The notes under the pieces were generated by a model that saw nothing but the letters and a program-made list of their open reading frames with translations, ran no database searches and was not told the origin of the DNA. 64,000 nucleotides of DNA, taken from positions 9,093 to 73,092 of the forward strand of contig CALFIU010000130.1 in NCBI GenBank assembly GCA_937877455.1. The letters run 5' to 3'. The translations under genes and the position numbers were made by a program. This DNA comes from an uncultured Bacteroidales bacterium (GTDB lineage Bacteria > Bacteroidota > Bacteroidia > Bacteroidales > UBA3824). Below are positions 62,291 to 64,000 of this stretch, one piece after another (position 1 is the stretch's first letter; every line of letters starts with the position of its first letter).

Positions 62291-63694
62291 CTATCTTTTG
62301 GTCATAAGTATAACATTTTCAACGTGGTGTGTTTGTGGAAACATATCAACTGGTTGTATTTTGTCCACCTTATATCTTTCGTTTAACATTGCTACATCGC
62401 GAGCTTGCGTTGCAGGGTTGCACGATACATACACTATTTTGTCAGGAGCAGACCTCAGTATTGTTTTTATTACATCGGGATGTACTCCAGCACGGGGCGG
62501 ATCAAGTATTATTACATTAGGTTGTCCGTTTTGAGCAATGAACTGGTCTGTAAGAATGTCTTTCATGTCGCCTGCATAAAAAACGGTGTTGGTTATATTG
62601 TTTAGTTTACTATTAATCTTTGCATCTTCTATTGCTTCTTGTATATATTCTACGCCGACTACTTTTTTGGCCTGTCGCGCTACATAGTTAGCAATAGTTC
62701 CTGTGCCTGTGTATAAGTCGTAAACTATTTCATTTCCTGTTAGTTGAGCGTAATCTTTTGCCACATTGTAAAGTCTTGCTGCTTGTTTGGAGTTTGTTTG
62801 GTAAAACGATTTAGCTTGAACTTTAAATTTTAGGTCATCTAATAGTTCAATTATGTGGTCTTTTCCTTTGTAACAATATGCTTTTAAATCGGAATAATCG
62901 CTATTAAGTTTGGTATTTATAAAATATATCATTGAGGTAATTTGCGGAAATTTTTCACACAAAAAATCCATCATTTTGTTCCTTGGTTGCTGGTCATCGT
63001 TGCCAAATACCATTATTACCATAAGTTCATTGTTTAACGAACTACGAATTAGGATGTTACGTAAAAAACCAACTTGACTTCGGAGATTATAAAAAGTAAG
63101 GTTGTTTTCAATAGCGTATTGTTTTGCTGCCAATCTAATATCGTTTGAAGGGTCTGCTTGCAGATGGCATTTCTTTATGTCAAGTACTTTGTCAAAACGT
63201 CCAGGAATGTGATAACCCAATCCTCGCATTTCTTTTTCTGTGTCGGGTATTTCCATTTCATCATCGGTTAGCCAACGACTACAGGAAAATGTATATTCAA
63301 GTTTATTGCGGTAATAATAAATGTTTTCCGACGGTAAAATGTTATTTACCTGTGGAATTTCAACTTTTGCAATATGGTTTAATGCGTCTTCAACTTGTTG
63401 TTGTTTATATTTCAATTGTAAATTATATGGTAAACTTTGCCAAACGCAACCACCACATATTCCAAAATGTTCACATTCTGGTTTTACACGTATGTCTGAA
63501 TATTTTTTGAATGCGATTGGAATGGCTTCCCTAAAGTTTTTCTGGCGTTTAACAATCTTTATATCAACAATATCGCCAGGAACAACACCCTTTACAAAAA
63601 TAACAATATCATTAACCTTTGCAATAGATTTTCCTTCGGCTGCAACATTGGTAATCTCTACATTTTCAATTATTTGACCTGTCCGTTGTCTCAT
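62291..63694 (-). CDS. rlmD: 23S rRNA (uracil1939-C5)-methyltransferase
   Basis: The 467-aa protein starts with a TRAM-like domain (VTNVAAEGKSIAK-like region). The 4Fe-4S cysteines C74, C80 and C83 lie in KPECEHFGICGGC, and another Cys is at KKCHLQ. The SAM-binding region is VYDLYTGTGTIANYVAR, and the catalytic Cys is in IVYVSCNPATQARDVA. This is the RlmD/RumA group of SAM-dependent m5U methyltransferases. Target U1939 is by family; RlmC-type U747 specificity cannot be excluded. Confidence 0.9.
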   Translation of the reverse strand: MRQRTGQIIENVEITNVAAEGKSIAKVNDIVIFVKGVVPGDIVDIKIVKRQKNFREAIPIAFKKYSDIRVKPECEHFGICGGCVWQSLPYNLQLKYKQQQVEDALNHIAKVEIPQVNNILPSENIYYYRNKLEYTFSCSRWLTDDEMEIPDTEKEMRGLGYHIPGRFDKVLDIKKCHLQADPSNDIRLAAKQYAIENNLTFYNLRSQVGFLRNILIRSSLNNELMVIMVFGNDDQQPRNKMMDFLCEKFPQITSMIYFINTKLNSDYSDLKAYCYKGKDHIIELLDDLKFKVQAKSFYQTNSKQAARLYNVAKDYAQLTGNEIVYDLYTGTGTIANYVARQAKKVVGVEYIQEAIEDAKINSKLNNITNTVFYAGDMKDILTDQFIAQNGQPNVIILDPPRAGVHPDVIKTILRSAPDKIVYVSCNPATQARDVAMLNERYKVDKIQPVDMFPQTHHVENVILMTKR

Positions 63695-63717
63695 TTCTTT
63701 GATTATTTGTTTTGTTG

Positions 63718-63725
63718 CAAATATA
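63718..63725 (-). promoter_or_regulatory. -7 promoter element of rlmD
   Basis: The minus strand reads TATATTTG, a full match about 23 bp before the ATG. No good -33 element was found. Confidence 0.5.
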
Positions 63726-63872
63726 CATAATTTATTTTTATTAGAGCATAATTTTTACCTTATATTATATAGTGTTGTTTTTCTGAAATTATGGTAATAC
63801 AACTATTTTTTTTCATAAAAATATAGTGTATGTTATATAAAAATCTTCTACATTATCTCCTCAAATCATTAT

Positions 63873-63912
63873 TTTATCCGATAGACACACAATTAAGATT
63901 CTATCGGATAAA
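63873..63912. terminator. Hairpin near the right edge, possible terminator
   Basis: TTTATCCGATAGA and TCTATCGGATAAA form a 13-bp perfect stem with a 14-nt loop. AT-rich flanks on both sides do not fix the direction; a minus-strand gene beyond the edge is the likeliest user. Confidence 0.55.
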
Positions 63913-64000
63913 TATAATAATTAATAATAAATCAACAGTTTATTTAAGAAATCCTTGCTAAATTTTACGGAATCTAAATTTTAAATCTAAATAGTTGGTT

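Larger units (their letters stand above)
63695..64000. other. 306-bp right-edge intergenic region
   Basis: AT-rich sequence with a -7 element for rlmD (63718-63725) and a 13-bp hairpin (63873-63912). No coding frame of note was seen before the edge. Confidence 0.6.

Overview
The window reads as a chromosomal segment of an AT-rich member of the Bacteroidota, most likely order Bacteroidales. Four observations support this. Genes start at Bacteroidota-type promoters (TTTG or TTG, about 20 bp, then TAnnTTTG). There is a bifunctional fucokinase / GDP-fucose pyrophosphorylase of the Bacteroides Fkp type. Two TPR / beta-propeller / OmpA proteins have the PorE layout of type IX secretion bacteria. 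Two giant periplasmic propeller sensors resemble Bacteroidota hybrid regulators. Most of the window is coding; no rRNA, CRISPR array, prophage or intact insertion sequence was seen. There is one tRNA, Ser(CGA).

Layout. 1-1400: left-edge fragment of a membrane-anchored protein, ispE and a Dabb-domain protein on the minus strand. 1438-9380: plus-strand run with a LuxC-like acyl-CoA reductase, AI-2E family permease, miaA, fkp and a large polytopic membrane protein. 9452-16781: aspS, a degenerate HepT-like protein, MBL-fold hydrolase, radical SAM/SPASM protein, accD, a membrane GT2, an ECF sigma factor and rsmG. 16838-18524: TerB-like protein and a stand-alone CheR-type methyltransferase.

18569-33212 is a long minus-strand block. 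In transcription order it holds a TSCPD protein, a small HExxH membrane protein, a winged-helix AAA ATPase, a MerR regulator with a B12-binding fold that has lost its cobalamin residues, two tandem paralogous sensors of about 1300 aa (Reg_prop propeller, Y_Y_Y, TM, coiled coil, GAF-like, SpoIIE phosphatase), an alginate-export-type porin, and dxs. 33329-39968: YjbQ, a nitroreductase, a solitary trpD, tRNA-Ser, metY behind a promoter with an overlapping palindrome, a Nudix-wHTH protein and two transporters.

40076-47142: pepP, hemC and hemA (minus), then an anchored small protein, an acyl-CoA carboxyltransferase and a biotin carrier (plus), and thrH (minus). 47246-55226: an envelope block with an outer-membrane barrel, a kelch-like lipoprotein, two PorE-like proteins and a TPR protein. 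55543-60049: a GH51 arabinofuranosidase followed after 1 nt by a secreted papain-like protein, then dnaN. 60111-63694: HAD phosphatase, a glycine-zipper repeat protein, a small secreted protein and rlmD.

Functional links: dxs and ispE both serve the MEP isoprenoid pathway; hemA and hemC the C5 haem pathway; accD acts in fatty-acid synthesis, and the carboxyltransferase plus biotin carrier are two parts of a second biotin enzyme. Fkp would let the cell salvage L-fucose for surface glycans. The least-explained parts are the twin propeller-SpoIIE sensors with their MerR/AAA neighbours, the duplicated PorE-like operon, the secreted papain-like protein behind GH51, and the catalytically dead HepT homologue.
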